Source: Roseicyclus mahoneyensis
GTDB taxonomy: Bacteria > Pseudomonadota > Alphaproteobacteria > Rhodobacterales > Rhodobacteraceae
Assembly: GCF_003148775.1 (NCBI RefSeq)
Contig: NZ_QGGW01000001.1
Coordinates: forward strand, 62,001-126,000
DNA length: 64,000 nt
Direction of reading: 5' to 3'
Every line of letters begins with the position of its first letter. Positions within the stretch are counted from its first letter, which is position 1. Below the pieces are notes generated by a model. The model did no database searches. It saw nothing but the letters and a program-made list of their open reading frames with translations, and was not told where the DNA came from. Made by a program: the position numbers and the translations under genes. Below are positions 9,042 through 17,046 of this stretch, piece after piece.

Positions 9042-9890
9042 ATGACCAGTCACTCTTTGATCCGGCGGCCATCGGTGTTCTTGCGTTTGGCAATCTTGAT
9101 CGTCTCCGCCTGTCTGGCGGGATGCGGCGAGATGGCGGCGTCGCGGCATCAACAGGTCTCCGACCAGAGCGGGCCGGTCATTCAATTGGCCGCCTCGGAC
9201 CAAGTGTCCGAGGCGGCCAACCTGTTTTTCTCGGGCCCCCGCCCACGCAGCGTCGCTGTGGCACAATTCGAAGACCTTACCGGCGCCCGGATCGAGGGCG
9301 GAACCTCCACGGCGGTTGCCGCCTCCGGGCGGTTCCTGACCGAGTATATCTTGATGCGCGCCAACGGGAACGACGCCTACCGCGTGCTGGACAGGGCAGG
9401 TTTGAACAATCTGCTCAACGAGCGCCGCTTGGCAGATCAGATCAACGCGTTCCACGAGGCCGAGGTGGTTGCCGCCGCCCCCGAGATGCTGCGCGACCAG
9501 TTGGCCGGTCGCGTCCCGCCCGCTATCGAAATGGCCCCACTGCGGGTGAGTGACTATCTTATCCACGGGGCGGTCGTTGGCTACGATCGGCGCCTGATCG
9601 ACAATGGCACGGGGATGGGAATTGCCGGGGTGCGCCTGCGCAACCGGGCTTCTCGCGATCAGGTCAGCGTGATGGTGCAACTGATCGACGTGCGCAGCGG
9701 CGAGATCATCGCCACGGGTGCCGCCGCCCAGTTCATCGACAGCTCCTCCCGCGGCGGAGACATCTTCGCGCTGGTGCGCACCGATCGCCTTCTGGAGGTC
9801 GAGCAGCTCAACGTGGTCAACGACCCCGCAACGCGCGCGCTGTTCCTCGCGATCGATATCGCCCTGACGGAGATGTTCAACGATGTTTAA
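9042..9890 (+). CDS. csgG: CsgG-family curli secretion pore lipoprotein
   Basis: The product has 282 residues with a lipoprotein signal peptide whose lipobox LAGC places the modified cysteine at residue 28. The rest matches CsgG: the SVAVAQFEDLTG strand early in the mature domain, YRVLDRAGLNNLLNER, the YLIHGAVVGYD segment and SVMVQLIDVRSGEII. CsgG forms a nonameric outer-membrane pore that exports curli subunits. The ATG at 9042 was chosen because it gives a normal lipoprotein leader. The gene starts 26 bp after the amyloid gene stop and overlaps csgF by 8 bp, so the three genes form one operon. No csgE, csgC or csgB homologue is visible nearby. Confidence 0.9.
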   Translation: MTSHSLIRRPSVFLRLAILIVSACLAGCGEMAASRHQQVSDQSGPVIQLAASDQVSEAANLFFSGPRPRSVAVAQFEDLTGARIEGGTSTAVAASGRFLTEYILMRANGNDAYRVLDRAGLNNLLNERRLADQINAFHEAEVVAAAPEMLRDQLAGRVPPAIEMAPLRVSDYLIHGAVVGYDRRLIDNGTGMGIAGVRLRNRASRDQVSVMVQLIDVRSGEIIATGAAAQFIDSSSRGGDIFALVRTDRLLEVEQLNVVNDPATRALFLAIDIALTEMFNDV

Positions 9891-10290
9891 GCGCCTTTCG
9901 GTCATGATCGCGATCTGTGCGGCCTCCGGGGTTTCGGCCGAATCCCTCAGGTTCGAGTCGGTCAACCCAAGCTTTGGCGGCCCACCGCTCAACGGCTCCC
10001 ATCTGCTGGGGCTGGCCAACAGGCAATTCAACGCCCCCGTGGTCGCGCGGACGCCGCAATCGGACCTCGAATATTTCGCGGCCCAGATTCAACGCCGCTC
10101 CCTTTCGGCGATCGCGTCTGCGATCACTGCGAACATACGCAATCTGGAGCTTGACGATCCCGACGCGCCCTTGCCGGACAACTTCACCATCGGCGACTTC
10201 AGTGTCTTGTTCGACAGCGTCGACGGCAACGTCGTCTTGACCCTGATACAGGGTGACGAAACAATCGAGATCATCATTCCCGAATTCTAG
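9883..10290 (+). CDS. csgF: CsgF-family curli assembly factor
   Basis: The product has 135 residues with a short signal peptide ending near SGVSA. The mature N-terminus carries the CsgF signature VNPSFGGPPLNGSHLL. In E. coli this segment inserts into the CsgG pore and forms its second constriction. The C-terminal half (FTIGDFSVLFDSVDGNVVLTL) fits the family. The start codon lies inside the csgG coding region, so translation is probably coupled. In known systems CsgF passes the exported subunit to the cell surface. No terminator is obvious directly after the gene. Confidence 0.9.
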   Translation: MFKRLSVMIAICAASGVSAESLRFESVNPSFGGPPLNGSHLLGLANRQFNAPVVARTPQSDLEYFAAQIQRRSLSAIASAITANIRNLELDDPDAPLPDNFTIGDFSVLFDSVDGNVVLTLIQGDETIEIIIPEF

Positions 10291-10847
10291 GCTGCGCGAT
10301 GCACCGAGCGACATTGCCCTGACCTGCCACAGGTCTGTCGTCTCGTTGGCTCCAGCCCTTGATCTGGACCAGCCAAACCGAGGATTTGCGGCGGAGGAAG
10401 ACCCCGGGATGCTGTCCCGGACCAAGGGCGCATGGTCATCGGTTGTCTGCCGCTGATTGCGCGATGCGGCCTCCCGTCGTTGGACGCTTGACGCCAAGTT
10501 GCGATCTTCGCCGGGCATCGTCGAGCTTGAGGATCCGCTGTTGCCCGAAGCATGAACTCCTGCCCGAGTCATGGACAGATCACCGGCTGGTTTCAGCTCT
10601 TGCCCGCACCTGCCGGTCGGTTTCGATTGCATTGACGCAGACCACGGCGGGTTCTTGACCGCCATGTTCAGTGTGAGGGCAGTGTTGGTTGCAGCAGGTG
10701 ATCCAGTTCCCGATGCCGGTACCTGCCTGCGACCCGATCCGCGGTGTGACGGCGGGTTAGGCGCCGCGACACCGTCCCGCCATGCCCATTGCCTAATCGC
10801 GCGGCGCGCTGCACACTCATCCCACCCAAGGCGGAGGGAGGACAGCC
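10291..10847. other. Intergenic region, 557 bp, no recognisable gene
   Basis: Neither strand shows a frame resembling a known protein. A small hairpin with arms CCGGGA/TCCCGG lies at 10404-10420 but has no T tract. The region marks the change from the less GC-rich left part of the window to the GC-rich right part, and it could contain the decayed edge of an inserted segment. The last bases before 10848 form a strong ribosome site (GGAGGGAGG) for the next operon. Confidence 0.5.
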
Positions 10848-11243
10848 GTGGGCGGACGCATCCTTTTGATCGAGGACGAGGGCAACATCCTCGAGGCCAT
10901 CACCTTCATCCTGTCGCGGGCAGGATGGGACGTGCATGGTCATGGCAATGGGGCAACGGCGCTCGGCGCGGTGGCGCGGGTCGCGCCAGATGTCGTCGTG
11001 CTCGACGTGATGCTGCCGGGGCGCTCGGGGCTGGAGATCTTGCGCGACCTGCGCGCGGCCCCCGCCACGGCCGATCTGCCGATCCTGATGCTGACCGCAC
11101 GCGGTCAGGCCCGGGACCGCGAGACCGCGCTGGAGCTGGGCGCGACCGCCTATCTGACCAAGCCCTTTTCCAATGCGGACCTGCTGACCACCATAGACCG
11201 GCTGGGCGCGGCGCGGGCCGGTCAGGCCCGCGGCACCGGCTGA
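10848..11243 (+). CDS. Single-domain (CheY-like) response regulator
   Basis: The product has 131 residues and is a lone receiver domain with the acidic pair at residues 10-11 (IEDEGN), the phospho-acceptor Asp53 (VVVLDVMLPG), a conserved Thr in MLTARG and the switch Lys in YLTKPFSN. It has no output domain. It begins with GTG after a strong GGAGGGAGG ribosome site. It precedes a small membrane protein and a symporter-kinase fusion in a tight cluster, so it is probably the phosphorylation partner of that kinase (inference). Confidence 0.88.
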   Translation: MGGRILLIEDEGNILEAITFILSRAGWDVHGHGNGATALGAVARVAPDVVVLDVMLPGRSGLEILRDLRAAPATADLPILMLTARGQARDRETALELGATAYLTKPFSNADLLTTIDRLGAARAGQARGTG

Positions 11244-11252
11244 GGGCGATCC

Positions 11253-11558
11253 ATGGCACGGCGGCTGTTTCTCGAACGGCGCACCTACCGGCAGGCCCGG
11301 TTGCAAGATGCGGCCCGACTGTTGCCGGTGCTGGGTCTTGTGCTGGTTTTCGCCCCGATCTTCATCCGAGGCGACACACAGGAGGCGGGGGTCCAGATCT
11401 CGGGTTGGCTGATCTATTATTTCACCGTCTGGGTCGGCCTGATCGTGTTGACCGGCTTCGTGTCGCGCGCCCTGATGCAAAGCGACAGACCCGAGGGGGC
11501 ACCGCCTGAGGCCACCCCCGCCCCGGAAACCCGACCAGATCCGGGAGAGGCGCGCTGA
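11253..11558 (+). CDS. Small two-helix membrane protein of the symporter-kinase operon
   Basis: The product has 101 residues: a basic N-terminus, two membrane segments (LLPVLGLVLVFAPIFI and ISGWLIYYFTVWVGLIVLTG) and a Pro/Glu-rich, probably disordered tail. Its stop codon overlaps the start of the symporter-kinase gene (TGATG), which indicates coupled translation. Small membrane partners often accompany sodium:solute symporters, so it may be an accessory subunit of the downstream protein (inference). Confidence 0.75.
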   Translation: MARRLFLERRTYRQARLQDAARLLPVLGLVLVFAPIFIRGDTQEAGVQISGWLIYYFTVWVGLIVLTGFVSRALMQSDRPEGAPPEATPAPETRPDPGEAR

Positions 11559-14242
11559 TGCTCAGTTTCGACGGGCTGGTGGCGGTCTGCGTGCTTTACG
11601 TGGCGATTCTTTTCGGCATCGCCTTTCTGGCGGAAAAGCGCGCCACAGAGGGCAAGGCGCGTTGGCTCAATTCGCCGATCACCTACACATTGTCGCTGTC
11701 GATCTACACCACCGCCTGGACCTTTTATGGCGCGGTCGGATCGGCGGTGCGCAATGGGCTCGAATTCCTGACCATCTATCTTGGTCCGACGCTGGTGTTC
11801 ATCGGCTGGTTCTGGCTGCTCAGAAAGATGGTGCGCATCGGGCGCGCGCAGCGCATCACCTCCATCGCCGATATGATCTCAAGCCGTTATGGCAAGTCGG
11901 GTGGTCTGGCGGCCCTTGTGACGGTGCTCTCGGTGTTGGGCGCGACGCCCTATATCGCGTTGCAATTGCAGTCGGTGACGCTGTCCTTCTCGGTCTTTGC
12001 CCGGCCCGGGGCCTTCGGGGCGCCCGATACGGAACAGACGGCGATCTGGGTTGCGGCGGGGCTCGCGCTGTTCACCATCATTTTCGGCACCCGCTCGCTC
12101 GACGTGAACGAACGCCATCCGGGCCTCGTGTCGGCCATCGCCCTCGAGGCGATCGTAAAGCTGGCCGCGATCCTTGCCGTGGGCGTTTTCGTGGTCTGGG
12201 GCGTGGCGGACGGGCCCGCCGACATGCTGGCCCGGATCGAGACAAGCCCCGTCACCCAAGCCGGTTGGAACGGCGCGCGTTGGCTGGGGCTGACGGTGCT
12301 GGCGGGCACGGCGATCTTGTGCCTGCCGCGCATGTTTCAGGTGCTGGTGGTCGAGAACTCGGACGAGCGCCATCTTGCGACGGCGGCATGGGCCTTTCCG
12401 CTCTATCTGCTGCTCATCAGCCTTTTTGTGGTGCCGATCGCGGTGGTGGGTCTCGAAATCTACGGGACCGAGGGCAATCCGGATCTTTTCGTGCTGACGG
12501 TTCCGCTGGGCTTGGGGCAGGAGGGGTTGGCGCTTTTGGTGTTTCTCGGAGGTTTTTCGGCGGCGACCTCGATGGTGATCGTGGCGGCGCTGGCCCTGTC
12601 CACGATGCTGTCGAACCATATCATCATGCCGCTCTGGCTGCAGTTCACGCGGCATGACGATCCGATGTCGGGCGACATGCGGCGCGTGGCGCTGATGGCG
12701 CGGCGGCTGTCGATCGGGGGCGTTCTGTTTCTGGGCTACGGCTACTACCGCCTGTCGGGGGGCGCGGATGCGCTGGCCGATATCGGGCTCATCGCCTTTC
12801 TAGGGGTCGCGCAGATCCTGCCAGCCCTTCTGGGCGGCATCTTGTGGCGCGGCGCGACGCGGATCGGGGCGGCCTTGGGCATCGGGGCGGGCTTTGCCAT
12901 CTGGGCATGGCTCTTGTTGATTCCCAATGTGGCCGAGACCGGCGGCATCATTCCCACCGTTCTGGCGGCAGGGCCTTTCGGCATCGGCTGGCTCAGCCCG
13001 GCGACGCCCTTGGGCCTGCAATCGACCGATCCGCTGCTGACCGCGATGGTGCTGTCGCTGGGGGTCAACACGCTTTTGTTCATCCTTGGCTCGCTTTTGT
13101 CCTTTCCCGGCCCGCTGGAACGCTTGCAGGGCGCGCAATTCGTCAATGTCTACGACCATTCCCGCCCGCTCTATGGTTGGCAGGGCGCGGTGGGCATGGC
13201 CGATGACCTCTTGATCATGGCGCAGCGCATTCTGGGGGCGGGGCGCGCGGGTCGGCTGTTTCAGACCGCCGCCGAGGCGCAGGGCAGGGCAGGCGGGCTG
13301 CCTGAACCCACGCCCGATTTCCTCGAACGGCTGGAGCGCGAGATGGCGGGATCGGTGGGGGCCGCCACGGCCCATGCGATGGTCGCCCAGATCATCGGCG
13401 GGGCCAGCGTGTCGGTGCGCGACTTGCTGGCGGTGGCGGATGAAACCGCGCAGATCATGGAATATTCCAGCCAGCTCGAGGCGAAATCGAGCGAACTGGC
13501 CCAGACCGCCGCCCGCCTGCGCGAGGCCAATGCCAAGCTCACCGAACTGTCGCGGCAAAAGGATGCCTTTCTGGGCCAGATCAGCCATGAGCTGCGCACG
13601 CCCATGACCTCGATCCGGGCGTTTTCGGAAATCCTCATGCAGGCCGATCCGGTTGATGATGCCGCCCGCGCGCGGTTCTCGCGCATCATCCATGATGAAA
13701 GCCTGCGCCTGACGCGGCTGCTGGACGATCTGCTAGATCTTGCGGTGCTGGAACACGGGCGCGTCACGCTGCACGAGGGCGAGGCGATGCTGGGCGATGT
13801 GCTGGACCGCGCGATCCGGTCGGCGGGCGCGCAGGTCGGCACCGGGCGGCTGGCGATCTTGCGCGACCCGGCCGCCGAGGCGGTGACGATCTGGACCGAT
13901 GCCGACCGGCTGGCGCAGGTCTTCATCAATCTGATCTCGAATGCGCAGAAATATTGCGACGCCGAGACGCCCGAACTGACCATCGCCGTGCGCCAGCGCC
14001 CCGGCCGGGTCGAGGTCGAGTTCTCCGACAACGGCAGCGGCATTCCGGCCCGCCAACGCGCGCTGATCTTCGAGAAATTCGCCCGCGCCGATACCGCCAA
14101 GGGGGCGCCTGGGGCAGGGCTTGGCCTTGCCATCAGCCGCGAGATCATGGCCCGGCTGGGCGGCGGGCTGACCTATGTGCCCAGCGACAGCGGGGTGCGC
14201 TTTCGCGTTAGGTTGCCCGCGCGCGCCTTGCGCGCGGCCTGA
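11558..14242 (+). CDS. Sodium:solute symporter - histidine kinase fusion (CbrA-like sensor)
   Basis: The protein has 894 residues. The N-terminal 530 or so form an SLC5/PutP-type transporter with many membrane segments (for example YTLSLSIYTTAWTFYGAVG and the RSLDVNERHPG loop). A coiled linker (about 620-665) leads to a HisKA domain with the phospho-acceptor in GQISHELRTPMTSI (His about 677) and a HATPase_c domain with NLISNAQKY, DNGSGIP and GLGLAIS. Such fusions couple sensing, and perhaps uptake, of a small solute to phosphotransfer; Pseudomonas CbrA is the best-known case. No receiver is fused at the C-terminus, consistent with use of the separate receiver at 10848. The transported ligand cannot be read from the sequence; organic acids or amino acids are typical. 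Confidence 0.9.
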   Translation: MLSFDGLVAVCVLYVAILFGIAFLAEKRATEGKARWLNSPITYTLSLSIYTTAWTFYGAVGSAVRNGLEFLTIYLGPTLVFIGWFWLLRKMVRIGRAQRITSIADMISSRYGKSGGLAALVTVLSVLGATPYIALQLQSVTLSFSVFARPGAFGAPDTEQTAIWVAAGLALFTIIFGTRSLDVNERHPGLVSAIALEAIVKLAAILAVGVFVVWGVADGPADMLARIETSPVTQAGWNGARWLGLTVLAGTAILCLPRMFQVLVVENSDERHLATAAWAFPLYLLLISLFVVPIAVVGLEIYGTEGNPDLFVLTVPLGLGQEGLALLVFLGGFSAATSMVIVAALALSTMLSNHIIMPLWLQFTRHDDPMSGDMRRVALMARRLSIGGVLFLGYGYYRLSGGADALADIGLIAFLGVAQILPALLGGILWRGATRIGAALGIGAGFAIWAWLLLIPNVAETGGIIPTVLAAGPFGIGWLSPATPLGLQSTDPLLTAMVLSLGVNTLLFILGSLLSFPGPLERLQGAQFVNVYDHSRPLYGWQGAVGMADDLLIMAQRILGAGRAGRLFQTAAEAQGRAGGLPEPTPDFLERLEREMAGSVGAATAHAMVAQIIGGASVSVRDLLAVADETAQIMEYSSQLEAKSSELAQTAARLREANAKLTELSRQKDAFLGQISHELRTPMTSIRAFSEILMQADPVDDAARARFSRIIHDESLRLTRLLDDLLDLAVLEHGRVTLHEGEAMLGDVLDRAIRSAGAQVGTGRLAILRDPAAEAVTIWTDADRLAQVFINLISNAQKYCDAETPELTIAVRQRPGRVEVEFSDNGSGIPARQRALIFEKFARADTAKGAPGAGLGLAISREIMARLGGGLTYVPSDSGVRFRVRLPARALRAA

Positions 14243-14321
14243 GGCGGCGTTTACCGCGCCTTAATCCTGCGAGGTGCAGGGTGGAAACCTGCGCCAGCTC
14301 TTCGGACACCGCTCACAGGCC

Positions 14322-15311
14322 ATGACCCTTTCCGTCGATCCCACCGTGCTCAGGCGCAAGATCGCCGCCCATGCCCGCCCGCCCGCCGCGCCCCCCGATG
14401 CCGTGCCGCAGGCCATCCGCGCGCTTGGCCGGGCCCTGCGCCATGCCGCCACGCCCTTCGACGGGCTGGGCCTGATGCCCAGCGCCATCACGGTGACAGC
14501 CGGGTGCGACCTTGACGGGCTGGTCGCGGGCTTGCCCGATCACGGTCTCATCGCCGCGCTGGAGGCCGAGGGGGGCGCGCGCGGCCTTTTGGCGGTCGGT
14601 CCCGGCCTGATCGACGCGCTGGTCGAGGTGCAGACCACCGGCCGGATCGAGGCGGCCGAGCTGCCGCCGCGTCCCGTCACCCGCATCGACGAGGCGCTGG
14701 TGCGCGATTTCATCGATCTGGCGCTGGCCGCGCTGGGTCGTGAGGCCGGGGGGATCGCGGGGCGCGATTGGCCCGCCCGCATGGCCTATGGCAGCCGCAT
14801 CCGCGACCGCGGCCAGATCAACCTGCTCATGCCCGATGGGGCCTATACCGTGATGTCCGCCGGTCTGGGCTTTGACGGGGTCGAACGGCGTTCGCGCGTC
14901 GTGCTGGCCCTTCCGCAGTCCAAGCTCGAGGGTGCCGGACCCACCCCCGCGGCGGGGCCCGTCGCCGATCCGGGCTGGATCGCGGCGCGCGCCCGCATGC
15001 TCGACGCCCTGCCGCTGTCGGTGGAGGCGGTGCTGATGCGCCTCACGCGCCCGCTCGCCCGGGTCGAGGGGTTGGCGGTTGGCGATGTGCTGCCCTTTGA
15101 CGCCTCCGACCTGCAGGCGGTCAGGCTCGAGGCGGCAGGCGGGCGCGTCGTGGCCACCGGGCGGTTGGGCCAGTCCGGAGGGCGGCGCGCCTTGCGGCTG
15201 AACGGGCAGGTGGCGCGCGCCCCGTCACCTGCGCCAACGACGTCGACACCGGTGCCGGTGCCCGACCCCATGCCCGCCGCCGTATCCCTGCCTGGGCTTG
15301 TGGCGCGCTAG
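14322..15311 (+). CDS. FliM/FliN-family (SpoA domain) protein
   Basis: The product has 329 residues and resembles FliM: an N-terminal region followed by a CheC-like middle part (about residues 45-200, with DEALVRDFIDLALAALGREAG) and a C-terminal SpoA/SPOA-like domain (LDALPLSVEAVLMRL to RRALRLNG). A Pro/Ala/Thr-rich tail follows. FliM is a C-ring switch component of the flagellar motor. No other flagellar gene is in view, so this is an isolated copy. The ATG at 14322 was preferred to an upstream in-frame start because the motif-bearing part begins there. The assignment to the family is fairly safe; a role in motility is an inference. Confidence 0.75.
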   Translation: MTLSVDPTVLRRKIAAHARPPAAPPDAVPQAIRALGRALRHAATPFDGLGLMPSAITVTAGCDLDGLVAGLPDHGLIAALEAEGGARGLLAVGPGLIDALVEVQTTGRIEAAELPPRPVTRIDEALVRDFIDLALAALGREAGGIAGRDWPARMAYGSRIRDRGQINLLMPDGAYTVMSAGLGFDGVERRSRVVLALPQSKLEGAGPTPAAGPVADPGWIAARARMLDALPLSVEAVLMRLTRPLARVEGLAVGDVLPFDASDLQAVRLEAAGGRVVATGRLGQSGGRRALRLNGQVARAPSPAPTTSTPVPVPDPMPAAVSLPGLVAR

Positions 15312-15399
15312 GCCTTGCGCCTGACCCGGGGCGCCGCGCGCGCCATTGCAATCCCCCCGCACGCCCGCCACTGTCACGGGCAAGCGATGGGGGTGATGG

Positions 15400-16161
15400 A
15401 TGGGACAGGCAACATTCCGCGGCGATCTGATCGGGGGCAAGACCCTTGTCGGCACCTTCATGAAGACGCCCGCCATCGACGTGCTCGAGGTGCTGATCTT
15501 GTCGGGTCTCGATTTCGTCTGCCTTGACGCCGAACACGCCCCCTTCGACCGGGCGGCGATGAATGCCTGCGGCGCGCTTGCCCGGGCGGCGGACCTGCCG
15601 CTTCTGGTGCGGGTGCCCAAGGCCGATGCGGCCGAGATCGGCGCGGCGCTGGATCTTGGGGCGTTGGGCGTCGTGGTGCCCCATGTCATCGACGTGCCCA
15701 CGGCCACCCGCGTGGCGCGCGCGGCGCGATTTGGCCATGGCGGGCGCGGCTTTGCCGGGTCGACCCGCTGGGCGGGCTTTGGCGGGTCCGACATGGCGAC
15801 ACTTCTGGAACGCAGCCGGTCCGAAACCGTCGTCATCGCCCAGATCGAGGACCCCGAGGCGGTCGCGTGCTGCGAGGACATCGCCGCGGTCGCGGGCATC
15901 GACGCGCTGTTTCTCGGCCCCGCCGACCTGTCCGTCGCCTATGGCAAGACCGACCAGTCCAGCCCCGAACTGCAGGCGGCGCAGGGCCGCGTGGGCCGTG
16001 CGGCGAAGGCTGCGGGAAAGGGCTACGCCACCTTCGTGGCCGATGCCGCCGCGGGCCGCACGTTGGCACGCCACGGGGTCAACGCCTGGTTCGTCGCCTC
16101 GGAACAGGCCTGGATCATCGCCGGCGCGCGCGCCGCCAAGGCGGGGCTGACCGCGCCCTGA
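15400..16161 (+). CDS. HpcH/HpaI-family class II aldolase
   Basis: The product has 253 residues and matches 2-oxo-3-deoxy acid aldolases such as 4-hydroxy-2-oxoheptanedioate aldolase. Visible family elements are GTFMKTP, the DxEHAPFD segment, LVRVPKAD, the metal-binding Glu in IAQIEDPEAV and FLGPADLSVAYG, where the Asp completes the divalent-metal site. These enzymes reversibly cleave 2-keto-hydroxy acids to pyruvate and an aldehyde. The natural substrate is not evident. The gene stands alone between a FliM-like gene and a lipoprotein gene. Confidence 0.88.
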   Translation: MGQATFRGDLIGGKTLVGTFMKTPAIDVLEVLILSGLDFVCLDAEHAPFDRAAMNACGALARAADLPLLVRVPKADAAEIGAALDLGALGVVVPHVIDVPTATRVARAARFGHGGRGFAGSTRWAGFGGSDMATLLERSRSETVVIAQIEDPEAVACCEDIAAVAGIDALFLGPADLSVAYGKTDQSSPELQAAQGRVGRAAKAAGKGYATFVADAAAGRTLARHGVNAWFVASEQAWIIAGARAAKAGLTAP

Positions 16162-16172
16162 GCCGGAAGCTG

Positions 16173-16219
16173 GGTCGGATTTCCGCCGCATTTGCCGAAA
16201 ACCTGACGCAAATCCGACC
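16173..16219. repeat. Perfect 10-bp inverted repeat after the aldolase gene
   Basis: The arms GGTCGGATTT (16173-16182) and AAATCCGACC (16210-16219) are exact reverse complements separated by 27 bp. A CGCAAAT element is also repeated inside and after the structure. It begins 12 bp after the aldolase stop codon. The loop is long and no T tract follows the structure on the plus strand, so it is not a classic terminator; an operator or mRNA 3'-end structure are alternatives. Confidence 0.55.
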
Positions 16220-16376
16220 GCAAATGACCCGAGGAAAACCCTTGCCCTGACGTGGTTCGACCGCGCTTTCGCCCTGTGCCGGGGCGATTTTGTCTCTGTC
16301 GTCCGACCCCCGGGCGGCGTGATCCATGAGCAGATCATCCGAAAAGCCCGCCAAAAGGCGGCAAGGAGGCCCGGCA

Positions 16377-17009
16377 ATGAAACGTATCTTCACAACCCCC
16401 GCGCTGATCGTTGCGGCCTTGCTTGGCCTGTCGGCCTGCGGCACGCCCCTTGATGTGATGCGCAACGCATCGATCAGCACCATCGCCCCTGTGATCGACG
16501 CGCCAACGCAGGATTGGTCCATCACCGCGGTCGAGATCGACGTGCCCCGGACATTGACTGTCTCCGAGGCCAATTCGATCAAGCCCGTCGCCGATATCGT
16601 CTGGCGCGGCGACCCGCCCGGTGACCGGTACGACCAGATCGAAACCCTGATGACCCAAGCGCTCGGTCCGGTCCTGCGCCCGCGCGAAGGGGCCTCGACC
16701 CCGGTGGTCGTGTCGCTTGAAGTGACGCGCTTCCACGCGGTGACGGAACGTGCCCGCTACACCGTCGGCGGCGAGCATGAGATCGAGTTCGTCCTGACCG
16801 TGCGCCATGCCGAAACTGGTGAGATCCTGTCTGGTCCGCGCGATGTCGACCTGACCTTCCGCGCCTATGGCGGCCGTCAGGCGATCGAGGCCGAGGCGCA
16901 GGGCATCACGCAGACCGTCCGCATCACCGCCCGCCTTCAGGAATGGGCCCGGATCGAGTTCCCGACGCCTTACTTCGACCTTTTGACTGTGGCGCAGGTC
17001 CAGAACTGA
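16377..17009 (+). CDS. Putative lipoprotein of unknown function
   Basis: The product has 210 residues with a lipoprotein leader and lipobox LSAC (cysteine about residue 20). The mature part is alpha/beta without a recognised catalytic motif; it contains VPRTLTVSEANS and TPVVVSLEVTRFHAVTERARYTVGGEHEIEF, a layout reminiscent of periplasmic lipoproteins that bind partners at the outer membrane. The ATG at 16377 has a strong AAGGAGG ribosome site. Similar proteins are, to my knowledge, largely confined to Rhodobacterales. It is a single gene with no evident operon partner. Confidence 0.75.
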   Translation: MKRIFTTPALIVAALLGLSACGTPLDVMRNASISTIAPVIDAPTQDWSITAVEIDVPRTLTVSEANSIKPVADIVWRGDPPGDRYDQIETLMTQALGPVLRPREGASTPVVVSLEVTRFHAVTERARYTVGGEHEIEFVLTVRHAETGEILSGPRDVDLTFRAYGGRQAIEAEAQGITQTVRITARLQEWARIEFPTPYFDLLTVAQVQN

Positions 17010-17046
17010 TCTTCCGTTGCGGCGGCGACCGGGCTAGAGGGGGGGC

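Noticed and set aside
10404-10420. CCGGGA/TCCCGG hairpin as a terminator for the curli-like operon
   Set aside because: It lies more than 100 bp after csgF and no T run follows; it could be chance in GC-rich DNA.
10571-11509. A long plus-strand open frame across the intergenic region and the receiver gene
   Set aside because: Its translation is Arg/Gly/Ala/Pro-rich shadow sequence of the receiver and small membrane protein genes, without any family motif or ribosome site.
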